From JBKJTP01 sp046590195 (GTDB lineage Bacteria; Bacteroidota; Ignavibacteria; Palsa-1295), in contig JBKJTP010000313.1 of NCBI GenBank assembly GCA_046590195.1, positions 1 to 8,032 on the forward strand: a stretch of 8,032 nt of DNA, read 5' to 3'. How positions within the stretch are numbered: the first letter of the stretch is position 1; every line of letters begins with the position of its first letter. The position numbers and the translations under genes are program-made. A model generated the notes under the pieces. The model was not told the origin of the DNA. It was given only the letters and a program-made list of their open reading frames with translations, and did no database searches. Below are positions 5,467 to 8,032 of the stretch, in pieces.

Positions 5467-6714
5467 CTAAGATTTCCCCCTCAAATACCCCATCCCATCT
5501 CTCCATCCACGCGTGAACATCTGCTTCGTATCAAACCCAATCTCCTTCTTCACGATCACGAAGAATTGTACAGCCTGGACTGCCAAACCAACAACGAACG
5601 CGATCGCAGCCCCCTCGACGCCGATCGTCAGCAGCAAGGCGAAAGCCGCAATGATATTAATGACGAACGACACAATCATGACGCGGAAGAACTGCTTCAT
5701 CTTGCCGAAGCCGACCATGCTCGTGCTGAGCACCATCTGGATCGGCAGGATCAGCGCAGCACACATCAGGATGCGGAAGACAGGTACCGCCTCATCGTAC
5801 TTACCCTTATACAACAGCGTGAAGAGCTCCGGCGCGAAGATGATGAGAAGTAATGCAAGTGGCACCATCATGAGATAGAGGAAGCTCACGGCCTTTTCGA
5901 TGATCGTGCGAAGCGTATCGAACTCCCCACGCGAATAATACTTGCTCGAAGCTGGAAAGACGAACATCGTCTGTGTATCACGAAAGACATCGAACAAACG
6001 ATAGAGCTGCTTCGCCGAACCATAGACCGCCACGCCAACGGGCCCCGTGAACTTCGAGACCATCAGCGAATCAAGCGAGTTCATCAGCGATGACGCGATG
6101 CCCGTACCCGACTGATACTTACCAAATTCTACGATCCGCTTCGTCATATCTCCAGAGTATCGCGGACGTACGAAGACATCCTTGCGACCAAACCACAGCG
6201 CGATGAGCGAGGAGAGAAGTCCGCAAAGAACAGTGATGCGAATGACATCTTCCGCCGTGTGGATCTTGCCCGATAACACAAAGGCGGTCAGCAGGATGGC
6301 AGAGAGCCCAAAGTTTGCCATGTCAATAAAGAAGATTTCCTTAACATGAAAGCGCATCTGCAGGATCTTGCTGATGAACGTACGCGGGATCGTCACGATG
6401 ATGAATGCCGCAAGCCACGGCATGAGCGAAGGCAGCGTAGGGGAGTTGACGAGGCGGCCCCAAAAATCGGGGAAAGCAACGAGCGCGAGAACGGCAGCGA
6501 TGAGGAATGCCGCGTAGAGAGAGAAGGTAGTCGTCAGCAGCGCGGTAAGATCGATGTCCGGTTCGACGCCATGTTTGACGATCGCCTGGAGGGCGAAGTT
6601 GTCGGTGAACATGAACAGAATAATATAGAAATTCTGAAACACGTTATATGCGCCGAACTCTGTTTGCGGCAATGCGTTGACAACAAGCAGGATCAGCGCC
6701 ACGGCATGCAGCAT
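5467..6714 (-). CDS. Oligosaccharide flippase (MOP superfamily, Wzx-like)
   Basis: A 415-residue polytopic membrane protein resembling polysaccharide-export flippases, which move lipid-linked glycans from the inner to the outer face of the inner membrane. Hydrophobic helices alternate along the whole length. Family-like landmarks are ALPQTEFGAYNVFQNFY (14-30, after helix 1), FGKYQSGTGIASSLMNSLD (197-215) with VSKFTGPVGVAVYGSAKQL (219-237), APELFTLLYKGKYDEAVPVF (294-313) and GVEGAAIAFVVG (365-376). The ATG at 6714 has GAGGA nearby, but starting there cuts into helix 1. The frame remains open and flippase-like for 24 codons further upstream, so the true N-terminus is probably longer. No glycosyltransferase or other polysaccharide gene lies beside it here, so its substrate is unknown. 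The stop is followed directly by a repeat element. Confidence 0.88.
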   Translation of the reverse strand: MLHAVALILLVVNALPQTEFGAYNVFQNFYIILFMFTDNFALQAIVKHGVEPDIDLTALLTTTFSLYAAFLIAAVLALVAFPDFWGRLVNSPTLPSLMPWLAAFIIVTIPRTFISKILQMRFHVKEIFFIDMANFGLSAILLTAFVLSGKIHTAEDVIRITVLCGLLSSLIALWFGRKDVFVRPRYSGDMTKRIVEFGKYQSGTGIASSLMNSLDSLMVSKFTGPVGVAVYGSAKQLYRLFDVFRDTQTMFVFPASSKYYSRGEFDTLRTIIEKAVSFLYLMMVPLALLLIIFAPELFTLLYKGKYDEAVPVFRILMCAALILPIQMVLSTSMVGFGKMKQFFRVMIVSFVINIIAAFALLLTIGVEGAAIAFVVGLAVQAVQFFVIVKKEIGFDTKQMFTRGWRDGMGYLRGKS

Positions 6715-6790
6715 CGGGAGTCCTCGCCCCGCGAGCCCCCAGATCCCCTTGCCGATGTGTTGGCTGAATTTCAGTTTAGTTGTTCGTCAT
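6715..6790 (-). other. Likely missing 5' end of the flippase gene, with a one-base frame break
   Basis: Upstream of the 6714 ATG, the same frame encodes RTTKLKFSQHIGKG followed by IWGLAGRGLP, which completes helix 1 of the flippase. No ATG, GTG or TTG occurs in that frame before a TGA at 6787-6789; only CTG (6774) and ATC codons are available. An ATG at 6790 in the next frame reads MTNN and then TAA. Skipping the T at 6778 would join it to KLKFSQHIGKG, giving a natural-looking N-terminus. Sequencing indel, true frameshift, CTG start and the shorter ATG start are all possible. The rest of 6791-6848 shows no convincing promoter. Confidence 0.6.
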
Positions 6791-6848
6791 TGCAAGCGAC
6801 ACTAACAAGTATCTACCGATAAGTTTTCTCAAAGTTTCTGATAAAGCA

Positions 6849-6878
6849 AAAAAGCCCGGACCAAGGTCCGGGCTTTTT
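6849..6878 (-). terminator. Strong intrinsic terminator after the glycine-rich surface protein gene
   Basis: A perfect 14-bp inverted repeat: AAAAAGCCCGGACC pairs with GGTCCGGGCTTTTT around two bases, which in practice gives a four-base loop. On the minus strand it ends in six T's and starts 17 bases after the stop of the gene at 6896. The T-run on the other strand would let it work in both directions. It isolates the flippase from the upstream gene. Confidence 0.93.
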
Positions 6879-6895
6879 AACTTATATAGAGCAAA

Positions 6896-8032
6896 TTATC
6901 GAGTGATCTGTACGCTCTTTGTGCTCGTGGTGCTAGCCGTTGACGCTACTACGAAGTAGTGACCCGCTGGCAACTGAGAAGCAGAGAGTACTGCGATCGC
7001 TGACCCACCGTCCGTGATGTACGTTGAGCCAGTGGTGAGTTCTCTACCGAGTACGTCAACCAGCTTCAATGCCACATTTGAGTTCGCGACACCAGCGATC
7101 GTAACGCGAACATGCTCGCCGATCTGAATTGCGCTGCTAATACTCAATGCAGAACTGAATGATGATACAACGCTAGCGGTACCCAAGGGCACAACGTTCA
7201 CAGGTGCAAGCACCCACAGTGAGCCTTCTTCTGACTCCATTGCATCCGTGCTAACGCGCTGCATCACGCTTAGCTGTTCAGGAGCATTGATGTACTCCGG
7301 CATCGGGACAGACCAACTTCCGCTCGCATCAGCAGTAACCGTGACGCCGTTCTCAAAGTCAAAGAGGCCATTTGGTCCCTGTATGAACACTTTGACAAGG
7401 TCGCCACGAACCGTTGTGCCGCGCAGCACATGATCCTTGAGTGTTGCGCTTGTAGCAGCGATCGTCTGAATGTCTTCGCATTCACAATCCGTCTGGAAGC
7501 CAGCAAGTCTGATGCGGCCATTGCCACCATCGCCGCCGAACAATCCGCCTTCAACTGGCTTGAGGATGGCTGCGCCCCCGAGGCCACCCTGCACAGAGAG
7601 CTCGCCGCACATCTTGATGATCGGAGCCGTTATAGCGATTGCACCTCCCGAGCCTGCGCCGCCGCCGCCGGACTTATGAACACCTTGCGTTGATTCGCCG
7701 TCGGCGCCATCAGCACTTATCCTGCCCTTGACTTCAACCATCAGGTTGGAAAAGATGTGGACCGCACCGCCGCCTGCGCCGCCGCTGCCAGCGCGGCCAT
7801 CGCCAAACTGATTACCTGCCGCGCCACCTGATCCGCCAGCAAATGGTACGATGAGTGCGTTGCCGTAAGGACGGCCGCCATTCAGTCCATTCCACGGACC
7901 CGAATGTCCGCCTGCCGTCGCATAGGCGCCGCCGCCACCACCAAAGCTACTATCAGGCGCCGACTTCTCGCCACCGCCAGAACCGCCCCCGATTCCGCCT
8001 GGAGAATTGAATCCACCTTCAGCGTACCAAGT
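6896..8032 (-). CDS. Glycine-rich surface protein with T9SS-type C-terminal sorting domain (5' end outside window)
   Basis: The frame is open from the window edge to TAA at 6896, giving 378 C-terminal residues with no start in view. Residues 1 to about 180 are glycine-rich, with runs such as FGGGGGAYATAGGHSG, GGSGGAAG and KSGGGGAGSGGAIAITA, alternating with short beta-like segments (GRISADGADG, GELSVQGGLGG, GNGRIRLAG). This pattern is typical of repetitive beta-rich secreted or adhesin-like proteins. C142, C183 and C185 are the only cysteines. Residues about 207-269 look like an Ig-like beta domain (GDLVKVFIQGPNG, ASGSWSVPMP). The last 70 or so residues resemble a type A T9SS sorting domain: LVDVLGRELTTG (324-335), LPAGHYFVVAS (354-364) and terminal KSVQITR. 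It is probably exported through the outer membrane and cleaved or anchored there. The internal ATG at 7741 is not the start. The exact function is unknown. Confidence 0.85.
   Translation of the reverse strand, partial: TWYAEGGFNSPGGIGGGSGGGEKSAPDSSFGGGGGAYATAGGHSGPWNGLNGGRPYGNALIVPFAGGSGGAAGNQFGDGRAGSGGAGGGAVHIFSNLMVEVKGRISADGADGESTQGVHKSGGGGAGSGGAIAITAPIIKMCGELSVQGGLGGAAILKPVEGGLFGGDGGNGRIRLAGFQTDCECEDIQTIAATSATLKDHVLRGTTVRGDLVKVFIQGPNGLFDFENGVTVTADASGSWSVPMPEYINAPEQLSVMQRVSTDAMESEEGSLWVLAPVNVVPLGTASVVSSFSSALSISSAIQIGEHVRVTIAGVANSNVALKLVDVLGRELTTGSTYITDGGSAIAVLSASQLPAGHYFVVASTASTTSTKSVQITR

Noticed and set aside
5458..5878. Plus-strand open frames opposite the 3' part of the flippase
   Set aside because: They mirror the flippase codons (His/Asp/Arg-rich or Ser/Thr-rich) and carry no motif; the minus-strand membrane protein is the real gene.
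6346..6822. Plus-strand 158-codon frame opposite the 5' part of the flippase
   Set aside because: Extremely Arg/Glu-rich composition is what the complement of a hydrophobic membrane gene gives; no domain and no binding site are seen.
6791..6848. Promoter for the flippase in the AT-rich gap after the terminator
   Set aside because: GATACT and TTGAGA can be picked out, but not at acceptable spacing, and no full Bacteroidota-type -7 element is present.
6896..7741. Treating the ATG at 7741 as the true start of the glycine-rich protein
   Set aside because: The frame is open and equally glycine-rich all the way to 8032, with no signal peptide at 7741, so this Met is internal and the gene is cut by the window edge.

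Overview
The window reads as a piece of a moderately GC-rich chromosome from the Bacteroidota/Chlorobiota (FCB) side of the tree. The best evidence is the rightmost protein, which ends in what looks like a type IX secretion (T9SS) C-terminal sorting domain. Two short-leader lipoproteins, weak or absent Shine-Dalgarno sequences before most genes, two TTG starts and palindromic intergenic repeats also fit. A lineage such as Kapabacteria or Ignavibacteria is possible, but this is inference and no marker gene is present.

Every supported gene is on the minus strand, so the window is read from right to left. At the right edge (6896-8032) is the C-terminal part of a large glycine-rich secreted surface protein. 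It is closed by a strong intrinsic terminator at 6849-6878. Next is a polysaccharide-type membrane flippase (5467-6714), whose natural N-terminus appears to extend upstream into 6715-6790 but is separated from the nearest ATG by a one-base frame difference. Immediately after its stop is a structured dispersed repeat (5345-5463).

A compact gene group follows: ZIP metal transporter (4500-5258), two related lipoproteins (3833-4471 and 3163-3771), a PlsC-type acyltransferase (2431-3159) and a DUF4256 protein (1854-2423). Gaps are 28, 61, 3 and 7 bases, so this is probably one operon with a possible internal promoter before the second lipoprotein. A short terminator-like hairpin follows the DUF4256 gene. 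After a 247-base leader region comes mgtE, a magnesium channel/transporter (239-1606), with the only textbook Shine-Dalgarno in the window. Downstream of mgtE, bases 1-226 form a very large nested inverted repeat with a perfect 35-bp inner stem and three copies of a small palindromic unit.

The genes mostly concern the cell envelope and divalent metals: Mg2+ and Zn/Fe/Mn-type transport, phospholipid acylation, glycan export, lipoproteins and a secreted surface protein. No phage, transposase, CRISPR array, toxin-antitoxin or recognisable defence system is visible. The most unusual items are the flippase 5' end, the two large repeat structures and the unnamed paired lipoprotein family. No intergenic stretch exceeds 300 bases.
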